Shown in pieces: positions 43,792-55,168 of a stretch of 64,000 nt of DNA. The position numbers and the translations under genes are program-made. Origin of the DNA: Rusavskia elegans (Eukaryota; Ascomycota; Lecanoromycetes; Teloschistales; Teloschistaceae); the NCBI GenBank assembly GCA_011316305.1, contig SAUG01000028.1:62001-126000 (forward strand). Direction: 5' to 3'. The number at the start of each line of letters is the position of its first letter. Position 1 is the first letter of the stretch. The notes below the pieces were generated by a model, which saw nothing but the letters and a program-made list of their open reading frames with translations, was not told the DNA's origin and ran no database searches.

Positions 43792-46447
43792 ATGCTTCAT
43801 CCCATTTTACCTCGGGTAGAACCTAGAAGCTCTTCTACCGGTCCTTTCTTTACATCTTCAACTCATACCATCTTGGATCATTCCTCAGTGGCCGCCGATC
43901 CATCACAGGAAAACCTTGCTCCGGAGTGTCCCCTATCCCAAAGGAAAAGACAGCGAGTATGCCCCCTAACGCCACCTGAATCGCCCTGCCTGTATGATGG
44001 ACCATCAACCGATGAAGGGGACATAGAGCTCTCAAGCCTATACCAGAGATCACGTACACCCTCCCCAGCGCCACAAGACCTTCTTGCCTCAGGTGGTTTG
44101 CATGACCTGCCAACACCGCCAGGCACTGAACATGTCGAGGATACTGGGGATGATGATGACTTACCATACCCAATTCGACCCCGTCCGTTACCGCAGGACG
44201 GAAACTCCTGGGTCCTAGAGAAGATCAGAGGTCGTGATCTGAACCGCAGAGCCTACACTCCGGGAAGCCCTGGTTCGTCGTTATCATCTTCGCCAGACCG
44301 TTTCATCAGCAACAGAAGTACTCCCCATGACTCCGCCAAAAGCTTCCGGTTGGGAAAACCTCCCCACCTTCTATCCCCGGATGAGAGACTTCTGCGCCGG
44401 GAGTCTGCAACTCAAGACCCTTTTGTGTCTTCTAGTCCAGCCCGATCCAGGCATACCGCATCGCTGTTGCCCGACCGCAACAGTAGGTTAGCCAATCGCT
44501 CACAGTCACGCAGTGTGAGTGGGCCAGACATACTCACGATGCCTCATCACGCTCATACGCCACCTCACCCGCGGCAAGTGAGCGTTGGTGCTGTATGGAA
44601 TGTGGGTGGTGGTAATTCTCTTCCCACCGGACCCGTCGAAGGCATCTCCAATGGCAGAGGCGGCTGGATCGGCAGTGGAACGAATGCCCCGTTGTACACA
44701 GCAAAGTTCCTGGATAAGGGCCATTCGGAGGAGCATCTGGATATTTACGAGCATCGCCTTGCGATCGCCTTGGACATCAGCAGGAACAAGAAAGTGCTAG
44801 ACTTCTCGCGACCTCAAAAACGAGAAAGAACGGTAAGTGGCGCCAAAAGGAAAAGAGATGACGAGGTATCAAGGACTCAATGGAAGTATGGTGAATGGAC
44901 ACGGCCAGGTGACATTTCTCGTAAGTCATTTATTCTTTTGCGATGGATGTTAGTCTTGATGGTTTTCTGTAGCGGCCAAAACAGCAATAAAGAAAGAGCC
45001 AAAGCCTGTTCCCATCATACCGTTCAGAGTCCTGGATGCGCCACAACTTCGGGATGACTATTACTGCTCTGCCCTCTCCTTTTGTCATACCACTCGGACT
45101 CTCGCAGTGGGTCTCGGTAACAAAGTCTACCTATGGTCAGAGACCTACGGTGTTCGCTACCCTCAACTGGTTGATACTGGGCGTCGTAGCAGCTATGTCA
45201 CTTCCTTATCATTCTCGTCGACTGAGGGCAGTCAGAGCATCCTAGCTATTGGTCGGAACAACGGGCAGGTCAGTCTGTGGAGTATACTCGACGAGGGTAC
45301 TCGCTTCGAATCACAGCAACCAAACGCCGTCGCTTGCCTTTCTTTCAAGCCGGTCCTTACTCGCCGTGCTTCAGTAAAGTCGGGCACAAGTGTGTCTACG
45401 GAAGAGCTCCTCGTGGGTGATGAACTTGGCAATGTCTACTATTACGCTGTAGAGTGGGTTGACAACCTCGACGTTGAGATTCAGGGTTGGCATGGCGCCA
45501 TGACACTGCTTGCCAAGATCAGTGTCCACAGTCAACAAATTTGCGGGCTTGCATGGTCCCCTAAAGGCGATCTGTTCGCCACAGGTGCGAATGACAATGC
45601 GTGCTGCCTCTTTGTCGTCAAGGACATTTTGACACCACTGGAAACGCCAGAACCTCCAAAGCCCCGGCGTCGACCTCTGACAGTCCTGACGACAACTCAG
45701 GGGTTGCCAGACGTGCTGTCCTCGGAAGCATTCCGTCGAAGATTCAGCAGCACACTCAGTAGCCACGCTAGCCATGTCACTGAAGTACCTCATGTCAGTC
45801 TAGTCGAGCGAGCCGTCAGCAACCCTTACATCCTTCGCGCTATCCCAGGTCAGAACGGTATTCTCAAAATCAAGGCAGGGCGACAAAAGCACAAATGGGT
45901 CCATAGCGCCGCGATCAAAGCCATCGCTTTCTGTCCTTGGCAGCCAGGTCTAATCGCCACAGGAGGCGGTTCCAACGACCGAGCAATCCATTTCTACCAT
46001 ACCTCCTCTGGCGCCTGCCTCGCTACCATCAACGTGCAGGCACAGGTGACATCCCTCATCTGGTCGACTAGCCGCCACGAGATCGCAGCTACCTTCGGGT
46101 ATGCTCAACCTAACCATCCGTATCGCATCGCGGTATTCTCCTGGCCGGATTGCAGACAGGTCGTCGCCATCCCCTGGGCCCAAGATATGCGAGCGCTCCA
46201 TGCCATCGCTTACCCCGGCGGACCGAACGAAAAGGGGCAAAGAGCGAGGGAAGGTGAGGCGTGGTGGTCAAGGACAAATGAGGAAGGGTGTATCGTTGTG
46301 GCTTGCTCGGACGAGTCGGTCAAGTTTCATGAGATCTGGACGGGCAGAAAAAAGAGTACGACTGTTGGAGCGGGGCTGCTCGGCGGAAGTGATATCTTGG
46401 AGGCGCTGGAGGGCTTTGACAAAGAGGATGCCAGGACGATCAGGTAG
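43792..46447 (+). CDS. Cdc20/Fizzy-family APC/C activator, divergent (Ama1/Mfr1-like)
   Basis: Exon 1 is 43792-44920, the intron 44921-44972 (52 bp, GTAAGT..GTAG) and exon 2 44973-46447, giving 867 residues. These WD40 proteins load substrates onto the anaphase-promoting complex. The N-terminal 320 residues are Ser/Pro-rich with a C-box-like DRFISNR (169-175). The seven-bladed propeller starts at RVLDAPQLRDDYYCSALSF. Its blades include GLGNKVYLWSE, GRNNGQVSLWS, CGLAWSPKGDLFATGANDN, KAIAFCPWQPGLIATGGGS and SDESVKFHEIW. The protein ends in an Ile-Arg tail (ARTIR), the APC-docking signature. Blade insertions, the variant C-box and the long N-terminus fit the third, meiosis-type activator better than Cdc20 or Cdh1, but that is inference. 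Confidence 0.82.
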
Positions 46448-47337
46448 ATCTGTAGATGCACACTCAACGGATGGTCAGACTGCGGGAATGGGGCTAACGA
46501 TTGTATGTCGACGGAGATGAGATTTGTGTTTTCTTGATACCCCTAGAAGCGATGGTGTTTTAGCTTATTTGACTTACCAATCAGCTATCCTTATCCTATG
46601 ACCGAAGAAGATCGAGGAATTCTCTGGGAAAAAAGTATACAGTCTTCTGGGAAGCTCATTGCGAAGATATCAGTGTCGTTATATTCATCACGAGGGCTAA
46701 GATTTGCAACCTTTTTCGGGCTGTGCCAGAGAATAAGAGGGACTAATGACTGTTATGAGCATCCGATATCCCTTCGCCCCCCCGTGCGGAAAGGATGGAG
46801 TACTGATTTCCCCCATGTATGATGGAGTAGCAAAGCAAGGCAAGGTAAGGTTCGTTGTTATAAGGAATATGGGCACGGGATTTTGGAAGGGTTCTCGTTT
46901 GGTGGATTGGGAGGAGTGGGCTTGATATGCTTGCTGGATGGACTCTAGCTAGCATTGAGATTTGAAAAAAAAAAAAAAAAAAAAAAAAGGGATCGTTGAA
47001 GGCGATTTATGGCAGCGTGCAGAACAAAAAGGATTTGGGCAACGTCGAATGTAAGGACTGATATTTCCTTCCACGAGTCTCAGCTACGTGGTGATTTGGT
47101 AAGATTGGGGGATGAATCCAGTGTCCGAGTGGTTTTGAGAACTCCGTCTTTTGGATATCGAAGCTCTCTTCGTAGAGACGACAACGACAACCGGTGCTAG
47201 GAACGAAGGGTACCTATCTCTTACCTGACACAGCTGTTTCGTTCGCCATCGACATTTCCTTGCCGTTCTGTAGTGCCCGGCCATCGCTCAGCTGCATCCA
47301 TAGAAGTTGGTTGGATCCTGCCGCCGGTGAGTCGAAT
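46448..47337. other. Convergent intergenic region with poly(A) tract
   Basis: Lies between convergent genes. Apart from a 24-nt A run, no feature was recognised. Confidence 0.4.
46965..46988 (+). repeat. A24 homopolymer
   Basis: Twenty-four consecutive A residues. It stands alone: no target-site duplication or retroposon body was seen upstream, so it is more likely a slippage-prone homopolymer than the tail of an inserted element. Confidence 0.85.
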
Positions 47338-48380
47338 CTACCTCGCGAACCACACGGCCTCTGTTGATGTTTGCCGTAGGATAGGTGGGGTTTGCTTACC
47401 TAGTTGTCTGTAGGTACCTGATTTTCCGAACCGCGCGCACATACCCGCCAACGCCGATGCAGACTGCCACATTTCGTAGTAGGTCATTGTGTCGATGACG
47501 TTGGGAGAGATGCCCATGATGCGGAGCTGGCAGTTGTAGGGTGCTGTAAGTTGAAGTATCTGGTTGTTAACTATGATCATCTTCTTTCGACTAGGGAAAT
47601 GGGGAATAAGGGGGGAAAGGGGGTCAAATACGCACGAGCTGCTCCGAAGGTGCTTGGGAGTTCTCGGTCTACACCGTGTACATTGCGAGGACCCCAAATT
47701 TTCAAGGGTCCGGTATTGGCGACTATATGTCCAAGCATGTGCTCGCATTTCTCTGGGCCGTAATGTTGCCTTGGGGTGTCCCAGCAGACTATGTTGGCTG
47801 GATCGTGCTTACGGATGACGATACTGAGGCTGCCGGTTCGACCTGGATGCGTTTAATTCAATTGCCTGAAGTAAAACTTACTTGGAATGGAGGGGTTTGT
47901 GTATATACCAATACCGGAGATGACCCCACCGATACCACCTTGTGCTTTGACACACACGTCCATAAGCCTCCGGGCAGAACGAGCGATTTCGACTCCTCTA
48001 GTCTCTTCGGAGATGACATCGCCTCGTTTGATGATATCGAAGGTACAGAGTCCATCCCTGCTGATCCACCGCCACGGTAGGTTGATGGCATAGGTCCCTG
48101 TACCTCGCTGCCCGATATGGACGGGTACATTATCATTCCCATGACGAAAGGTTCCGTAGGCATCGAGGCAGCTATCATACTTGAGACCGGTGCCGTATTT
48201 CGAGCCCTGGCATTGGATTTGGACATCTTTCAGTGACGTCCCGGGATCTTTGGAGGTTGGAAAAGGGATATCGATCAATGGCGCCGGGGTTGTGAGAAGG
48301 GAATCTCCATTCGGAGGAACGGTAAGAGCTTTGCATGAAATGAGAAGGAGTACTACATTGCAACAAAGAACGCGAAACAT
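47338..48380 (-). CDS. Secreted protein with spaced cysteines, four exons
   Basis: Exons 47882-48380, 47636-47842, 47400-47543 and 47338-47360, with introns of 39, 92 and 39 bp, give 290 residues. MFRVLCCNVVLLLISCKA is a signal peptide. The mature protein carries Cys at QIQCQGSKYG, DSCLDAYGTF, DGLCTFDI, DVCVKAQGGIGG, NIVCWD, EKCEHML, YNCQLRIMG and AGMCARFGKSG. This resembles a common group of ascomycete secreted proteins of about 250-300 residues that end with a W..A.A...C.R.G..G segment; I know no function. The first intron is ambiguous: starting at GTATAT instead of GTAAGT would make it 66 bp and remove IYTNPSIPS, which may fit the family better. 39-bp introns are near the fungal minimum. 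Confidence 0.6.
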
Positions 48381-49074
48381 ATTGAAAGTTTAAGGGTAAT
48401 GACATCCGTGAAAGAGAATCGGCCTGTGGTTTTATTGCAGACTATGCGGTCGCTTGCAGTATTCATGCGCTTCAACAATAAATCGCGACTTCATCTTCCG
48501 ACCTCGAGCTCCATCCACATGCTAAGTAGGACTGTGGAGAAGCAAGCGACGCTGTATGCTGTGCACAAACCGGTTAAAGACTTTTGGCTTCGTAGATCGC
48601 TATACGAAGGCCGTCATCATAGTCTACCCGCGTTATCCATGACCATTTGCCGACTGTATGAAAGCGATTAAATGTCCTCATAGTATCTGGAGCGGACTGT
48701 GGCCTCGTGACTCTTGCTAAGAGGATTGCGCCATCTGGTATCGAAAGAAAGTTGGGTCTGAGTCGGATTCGGTGACAGACTTTCTTGGATGCTATGTCAA
48801 GCAGTCTCGAGATAGTACGCCAGCTGGTCGCTCCCTCCAAGGCTGGCAACTGCAATCTTCTTGTGCTCCGGAGTCGTCGTTGCACTTTTGTTTCATCCAA
48901 GCATCCAGGCATTCAAATCGAACCATCCGTGACGCCTCTCTCTCTTCAACGAGCGAAACCAGCAGGCTGCCCTAACTTCAAATCCACACCTCATATCACC
49001 CGTTTGATCCAAGCCCCCCACCTCGTTGCGTCCCTTTCGTCCGCTTGAAACCAAAGACCGGGTGTCATAGTCAC
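48381..49074. other. Intergenic region
   Basis: Upstream of the secreted-protein gene and downstream of DPH3. Short frames only. No gene recognised. Confidence 0.4.
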
Positions 49075-49332
49075 TCAAGACGCCACCTCCACAGCCATCG
49101 CTGTTTTTTCTTCTTTCGGCGGCTCTTCCGCCGGTAAATCACTAGCCTCGAATATGACTCTGATCATAAGACTGCAGCTTGGACAAACTGCGATTTCTTC
49201 ACCATCACGTAGGTCTTGAAGGGTGATTTCGAATTGGTCGCCACAGGGACAAGGGTACGTGTAAAGAGTTGTGGAAGGGTGATAGGTAAGGTCTTCGAGC
49301 TCGATCTCGTCGTAGATGGAGGGTTCCGCCAT
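49075..49332 (-). CDS. DPH3: Diphthamide biosynthesis protein 3, CSL zinc-finger protein
   Basis: The frame is open from 49494, but the family start is the ATG at 49332 ([12 protein letters not shown]), giving 85 residues, the usual Dph3 length. Dph3 (Kti11) donates electrons to the Dph1-Dph2 Fe-S enzyme and also serves Elongator in tRNA wobble-uridine modification. The CSL-type finger is complete: C28-P-C30 and C50-P-S-C53 within [11 protein letters not shown] and [15 protein letters not shown]. The acidic N-terminal motif [11 protein letters not shown] is conserved. The C-terminal 25 residues are a Glu/Ala-rich tail. It is head to head with PRPP synthetase, 270 bp between starts. Confidence 0.95.
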   Translation of the reverse strand: MAEPSIYDEIELEDLTYHPSTTLYTYPCPCGDQFEITLQDLRDGEEIAVCPSCSLMIRVIFEASDLPAEEPPKEEKTAMAVEVAS

Positions 49333-49602
49333 ATCGCGAATTTGCGCAGAAGTAGAACGGATTTGGGATTTGGCTGAAGGATTTAACGACACTGTCGTGG
49401 AAAGTCGAAACATGCCAAGAAGTGACGGTGCCGTCGGAATTGATTCCGCAGTGACATGAATCTTCGGACTTGTCTCATTGTTCAGACGACTCAACGCTAG
49501 CCGGTTTCACAAGCAATCAACGCCGATACTTTCGTCCAGTGAGAAAATGAGGTTGATTATTCCTCACCATGAAGCCGTGATCATCACTCCAAGCCGCCAG
49601 CC

Positions 49603-50681
49603 ATGGCGACAAATTCTATCAAATTGCTCACAGGCAACAGCCATCCCGAGCTGGCCAAGTTGGTAGCCGACAGATTGGGCATCGAGTTGACGAAGATCAT
49701 GGTCTTACAATACTCAAATCAGGAAACATCGGTCACAATCGGAGAGTCTGTCCGAGATGAGGATGGTATACCATCACATTTTCACTTCGCTTTACGGCAA
49801 TGGGCAAACTAAGAAATGCATTCAAGTCTTCGTCCTCCAATCCACTGCGCCCGGCGACATCAACGATGGCCTGATGGAACTACTCATCATCATCAACGCC
49901 TGCAAGACCGCTTCCGCACGCCGCATCACGGCCGTTATTCCCAATTTTCCCTACGCGAGACAGGATAAGAAGGATAAGTCGAGGGCGCCCATCACGGCCA
50001 AGCTTATGGCGAATATGCTGCAGACAGCGGGGTGTAACCATGTCATTACGATGGACTTGCATGCCAGCCAGATCCAGGGTTTCTTCAATGTGCCCGTGGA
50101 TAACCTTTATGCGGAACCAAGCACGTTGAGGTGGATCAGGGAGAATCTGGATGTGAGTAAGGCAGTGATTGTAAGTCCCGATGCAGGAGGAGCGAAGAGG
50201 TAATACTTATCCATCTACAATACCGATGGGTCGATTAACTTGTCGCTTCAGGGCAACCTCCATAGCCGACCGTCTCGACCTCAACTTCGCCCTCATCCAC
50301 AAAGAACGTGCTCGTCCCAACGAAGTCTCCAAAATGACTCTCGTCGGTGACGTCCGTGGCAAGATCGCCATTCTCGTCGACGACATGGCCGACACCTGCG
50401 GGACCCTTGCCAAAGCCGCCGACATCGTCATGGCCCACAGTGCCTCCGAAGTGGTGGCCATTGTTACGCATGGCATTCTGTCAGGGAACGCCATTGAGAC
50501 GCTGAATGACAGCAAGCTGAGTAGAGTGGTGGTGACGAATACGGTGCCGCATGCGGAGAAAAAGGAACGGTGCGAGAAATTGGAGACGATTGATATCAGT
50601 CCGACGTTGGCTGAGAGTTTGAGGAGAACGCATAATGGAGAGAGTGTGAGCTTTTTGTTTAGTCATGCGCCGGTGGAGTAG
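49603..50681 (+). CDS. PRS: Ribose-phosphate pyrophosphokinase (PRPP synthetase)
   Basis: Three exons, 49603-49765, 49827-50199 and 50252-50681, with introns of 61 bp (GTATAC..CAAG) and 52 bp (GTAATA..TCAG), give 321 residues, the standard length. The enzyme makes PRPP from ribose-5-phosphate and ATP for nucleotide, His and Trp synthesis. Signatures are the N-terminal [20 protein letters not shown], the ATP-binding [20 protein letters not shown], the Mg site [22 protein letters not shown] with the second splice inside its last codon, and the PRPP-binding loop [11 protein letters not shown] (221-231). There is no long insert as in yeast Prs1 or Prs5, so it is of the catalytic Prs2/3/4 type. 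Confidence 0.95.
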
Positions 50682-51081
50682 ATGTTAGATATGGCGAAGA
50701 CGATGCGATGACCTTGGATGGAGTTCCTTGGGATGGCGTTATGATTTCAGAGTGGTCACGATATCAATAAGACGTTTGTTGGTAGACAGGAGAAAAAAAT
50801 TTGTTATTTCCTCGCAAGTTGTACGAACACGGATTGACCTGGGAAATGCAGTTGCCATGAACATCTTTTTAAGCTCCACGATCACGTCAAAGATCCAAGA
50901 GTCCCGTCATTCCATCTTGCGTCGTTCTATTGCTGCTGTTCTACATGCTCTATGTACCAACAGTTGTAGAGTGATCCGATCGCATAAAGCTGTGCTAGTC
51001 TGACACGCATGAGATCCGCTGATGGTATTCAGATGTGAAACTTCAAGTCCGCAACTCCTCCTTTGCCTGTAGATTCTCTTT
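50682..51081. other. Convergent intergenic region
   Basis: Holds the 3' ends of the PRPP synthetase and ribosomal protein S6 genes. No other feature seen. Confidence 0.45.
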
Positions 51082-51975
51082 CTACTTCTTGGAAGATGCT
51101 CTCCGTTCTGTAATGAAGATATTAGCTACCGTAAAAAATCTGCTGGCTGCGAGAAGACTTACTGCGTGCGTCTTCCTTGGCAGCTTTGACTTGACTGACA
51201 CGCTTGGCGAGGATCTGAGCGTATTCATTCTGTTGTACACATTAAGCCTGGTTTTTACTTCTTTGAAATACCATCAGACATACGGCTGCATCCTTGGAGG
51301 CTTCTGATTTGCGACGCTTGAGAGCCATACGATGACGCTTGTGTTGTAGACGTTGGGGAGTGACGAGACGTTGGATACGGGGAGCTTTGGTGTACGGTTT
51401 CTTGCCCTCGCCCTTGGGCTGGACTTCACGACGAATGACGAACTTGCGGACCTTTTTCAAGACGTTAGTCATATCTATTCGATTGCTTGTCGCTGCCATT
51501 GGTGGTGGTGCAAGCTCACATCATCCTCTTTGGTCAAGCCAAAGAATTTCCGAATCTTCGTAGCTCTCTTCGGGCCCAATCGCTTTGGCAACACCTTGTC
51601 CGTCACGCCCGGTATCTCTTCATCTCCCTGCTTCACAATGGTGAGAGCCAAGACACTCAAGTCCATTCCCACGATGCAGCCTCTGACACTTTTCCTCCTC
51701 CTCTCACCAGTCCGTCGGGGTCGATAACAAGAGTGACCGTCGCTGAGCAACAATCGGACACGGGTAGGATGCATGATTCCCTGCTTCATGGGGAACCCTT
51801 GCTTGTCGTTGCCTCCAGTGATGCGGAAAACGTAACCTTTGAATTCAGGTCCAACGGAGTCTCCAGGAACTTCCTGGCCCATGCGGCGGTCCATGAAGAC
51901 GCGGAGTTTGCGCTCATCGTCGACTTCGATGAGTTTCTGCGTCCCATTTGACGGGTAGGAAATGTTAAGTTTCAT
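51082..51975 (-). CDS. RPS6: 40S ribosomal protein S6 (eS6)
   Basis: Four exons, 51520-51975, 51284-51451, 51163-51229 and 51082-51107, with introns of 68, 54 and 55 bp, give 238 residues. eS6 is a small-subunit protein and a TOR-pathway phosphorylation target. The start [54 protein letters not shown] and [20 protein letters not shown] are diagnostic. The last exon encodes only the end of the tail, and the C-terminus KRRASSKK keeps the RRxSS phosphosite of fungal S6. Several introns in a ribosomal-protein gene are usual for this group. Confidence 0.96.
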
Positions 51976-52449
51976 CTTGACGGTGGTGGGGGATTCGTCA
52001 AGATGATAGTAGAAAGAACCTCATCGATGTTTGGTGGTCGTTAAAATTAGGGCGCTGTGCGCTCAAGCGAAGCGCTAGCACAAAAAGCCTTTAGCGTGCT
52101 TGGCGCAAATATCTCCTTTCTCAAGTTGTGATTTACTCCTGAGTTCTGTACGCGAATGTTGAACACTTGTCCCACCTCCTTGGGATGGCTGATCTGGGTC
52201 TTCTGCTTGGAGTGGAGCCAGGACCATCGTGCACGATTCCATGCAGACTAGAATATTTACGCTCAACATCGTTATCCCTTTGTTCGGAGTACGGCATTTG
52301 AACAAATGATACAGCTTGTTTATGCTGTATTGTATTGGAACACACCGACGTTTCGCCAAAGTTTAATGCTGGGTTCATATCTCTATGCCAACACCTCCAG
52401 CCCGGTACCTTAAACGCCTTTACCTTGCCCCATCCCACCCACATCACGA
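51976..52449. other. RPS6 promoter and SEC17 3' flank
   Basis: Both neighbours are on the minus strand, so this region carries the RPS6 upstream sequence and the SEC17 3' UTR. No further gene seen. Confidence 0.4.
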
Positions 52450-53497
52450 TCATGAGAAATCCTCTCCTTTCTCCTCGATTCCCTCCTTCACTCTTAACAA
52501 TAACGTCGTTTTCCATTTATCCAACTTGCTCAGCTGGTCATATTGGAAGAGCTTCTCCGCAAAGACCTCCTGATCGCCTTGCTCCACGGCTTCCGCTAGA
52601 TCCACTAGGAGTTGGTGCTCGCGCGTCGATGGGAATGTAGGGTCGAGGTCTCGGTATGATTCGAGGGCACGAGAGGTTGCGACAGTGTCCTATTCCAATC
52701 GATCAGTATCTTAACTGTTGCAAGAAAATAAATGCTAGATATTAGGATAAGTACCCCTGAAGCCAAGTGACATATCCCTGCCTTCAAGAAGTAATCCTTG
52801 ACACTCCACTTCATCAAGTTATTGCTCACACTACTCTTCGCCACCTTCTCATACTGCTCCACTGCCTTTTGGTATTCTCGCGCTATGGCCGCCAAATCTC
52901 CCACCTTCAAGAATAGTTTGTTCGCCAACGCTTCCGCGTTGTCGCCCTCAAACCACCCAGCAGCGACTTCATATGCTTCCAAGGCAGCTTTCTCATCTCC
53001 GACCTCTACCTCGTATAGTTCAGCGAGATTTTGCTGGTTCGTGGCTGCGCGTCGGAAGTTGCCTTTGGTGGTGTAGTGGGTGATGGCTTGTGAGAGGACA
53101 CGGGCGGCATCTTGAGGTGAGGATTTGCGGTAGGATTTGTAGGCTTCGGTGAGGGAATTTGCTGCGTCATCTGGTTCGGACAGTTTGGAAGTTTGGATAG
53201 AGGCAGCGCGCTCAAAGGCTTGGCCTGCTTCGGTGCCTGATATACGTTATCTATGACATCGCCGTTGAAGAGATCTGGGGAAGCCACCCTGCTTCTGCAT
53301 TCGAAAGGCATTAGCGGCTTGTGTGTAGAGATCTGCTGCACTCTCCCATTTCTCGGTCCGCCCACCGAAAAAAGAAAAGCCTCCACCGGCGCCTTGAGCT
53401 GCTTTGTCTGCCTGTATTGTACAATGAGTCCATGCGGTTAAAAGTCGGTACGAGAATAGCGGACCTTTTGCAGCAAAGCTCTAGGATCTTGTGCCAT
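52450..53497 (-). CDS. SEC17: Alpha-SNAP, vesicle fusion protein Sec17
   Basis: Exons 53465-53497, 53288-53411, 52755-53236 and 52450-52689, with introns of 53, 51 and 65 bp, give 292 residues, the same as yeast Sec17. Alpha-SNAP brings the ATPase Sec18/NSF to SNARE complexes for disassembly after membrane fusion. Family signatures are MAQDPRALLQKADKAAQGAG, the membrane-touching loop GGFSFFGG, KWESAADLYTQAANAFR, helical TPR-like repeats (NQQNLAELYEVE, ALEAYEVAAGWFEGDNAEA) and the Sec18-stimulating C-terminus LDKWKTTLLLRVKEGI. The second splice joins MQKQG to TEAGQAFERAAS in frame. It is head to head with the GatC-like gene, about 220 bp between starts. Confidence 0.95.
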
Positions 53498-53715
53498 GGG
53501 AGATAACTGGGAATGAGATGTGATGCAGGCAGTATGATATGCGTTGAGAACAACTAATAATCAATGGTTTTTGCAGGCGTGCATCAATACGGTACGTCTG
53601 ACGTCGGAATCTGCAAGCGGCTTGGCGGCCAGATCTGTGCAGGGTCAACTTAAATCCAACCTCAGATATCGGAATGCCTTTCTCCTAGCCGTTGCTGTGA
53701 TGGCTCGGTCCTTTG

Positions 53716-54297
53716 ATGATGCTATTCAGATATCATTTGTCTCTTTCCACAGGAGGCTATATCTATACCAATACCATAAGATTCCTGGCCGTTCAGCGAG
53801 CATTTTCATCTTCGCAAGTCCGGCTCGAGGGCCATGACGGCATTCTTCCATCGCGTCCGACATGGTCAATTCAAGACATATTCGAAAAACGTTCTGAAGA
53901 TACAGAAACTCAAATCTCCGATAGTGAACTTCACCACCTTCTTCGCCTCTCAGCTCTCCCAATACCCAAAGATCTCGCCGAGCAGCAGCGTATGAAAAAG
54001 GACCTCCAATCACAACTCAAATTCGTTAAAGCAATCCAAGAGCTCGATATCCCAGACTCAGTGACGCCATTGCAGAGTATCCGCGATGAAACTGAGGATG
54101 GCAAGAAGGAGCAGGAGATCACGGTGGAGTCATTGGCGGACGAGTTTGCGAAGGAAGAGGTAATTGGGACCAGGGGAAGAATCAGGAGGAAGAAGGGCAT
54201 GAAGGCTCTCGAGGGGAAAGAAGAGAAGTGGGATCCGCTGGCGTTGGCGCCTAGAACGATAGGGAGATACATTGCGGTTAATACAGCCATAGATTGA
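53716..54297 (+). CDS. GatC-like mitochondrial Glu-tRNA(Gln) amidotransferase subunit (Gta3-type)
   Basis: About 193 residues from the ATG at 53716; the next ATG, at 53719, is equally possible. The N-terminus (YTNTIRFLAVQRAFSSS) looks like a mitochondrial presequence. Residues about 48-110 match the GatC fold: WSIQDIF, ISDSELHHLLRLSALPIP, MKKDLQSQLKFVKAIQELD and VTPLQSIRDE. GatC-type subunits hold together the GatA/GatB enzyme that converts Glu-tRNA(Gln) to Gln-tRNA(Gln) in mitochondria. The C-terminal extension is charged and basic (RGRIRRKKGMKALEGKE), as in the larger fungal version. A short upstream exon cannot be ruled out. Confidence 0.75.
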   Translation: MMLFRYHLSLSTGGYIYTNTIRFLAVQRAFSSSQVRLEGHDGILPSRPTWSIQDIFEKRSEDTETQISDSELHHLLRLSALPIPKDLAEQQRMKKDLQSQLKFVKAIQELDIPDSVTPLQSIRDETEDGKKEQEITVESLADEFAKEEVIGTRGRIRRKKGMKALEGKEEKWDPLALAPRTIGRYIAVNTAID

Positions 54298-55168
54298 ACA
54301 TGATGGGTGAGATGCTCAATGGGTCGCGCATTGCTATTCTACCGCTGTCAATGCTTTGTGATAAGGACACAGCACTGGTATGATGACATAAACACTCGAT
54401 AGAGGGAAACCCGTAGATCGAGACCTCGATATCCACGTGATCGGATCCATTGCATCTGCTCATGTAGGCCCTTCACCATTGACGAACGATAACCCAGCCA
54501 TTCGAGTGGTCTTCTGTTTAGCTCTGCTGACCATATGCGAGGATCCAACAACATTGTTCAATGCTTAAGATTGGGTGCGTGATGCCTGCAATATAAAGAC
54601 AATTCGCACCTGTGGACGGTGAAAGCATTTCTCAAGAATAGCGATATGTTGTAGGCATAGGCGCCTCGATATGTTGTCCAAAATTGCGTCTTGAAGTTTT
54701 TGTGCAGATTGTCGCAATAGGTGCGGGATCCATAACATTGTCGAGGTGTTGAATGAAATGGAGCACAATATCAAGCTTGGTCTGGTCTGGGTGCGGGACA
54801 AAAGCGGCTTTCAACGTCCGTGACATCCCTGCAACGGTCGATTGGACTACGTCGAATTTGTGAAACATCGAAGACCACAACGGGCAACTCACTTTCGTTA
54901 AGCAATGCCGTGTACTACTGCGTAGGATACCGGTCACTGTCTTCTAACCTCTTCAGAGAATCTACGCCGAGTGTTGATCCCCCATCATTCGCACCTTCCC
55001 CCTTGACCGACCTTCCTATCACCAAGACGTGCAGGCACGAATCAGCAATACTTTCGAAAGGGCTGCTACCAAAAAGTCCTGAATAATACTCAAACCATTG
55101 GCCCACACGTCCCAAGTCCTGTTACCTGCTTCGACGTTACACCTTGACCGTCGCAAAGAGTAGACACT
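54298..55168. other. Intergenic region upstream of the RabGAP gene
   Basis: About 870 bp. A plus-strand frame at 54820-55086 lacks family features and is probably 5' leader. No gene recognised. Confidence 0.4.

Noticed and set aside
46965..46988. Poly(A) run as the tail of a retroposon
   Set aside because: No upstream element, coding relic or flanking duplication visible.
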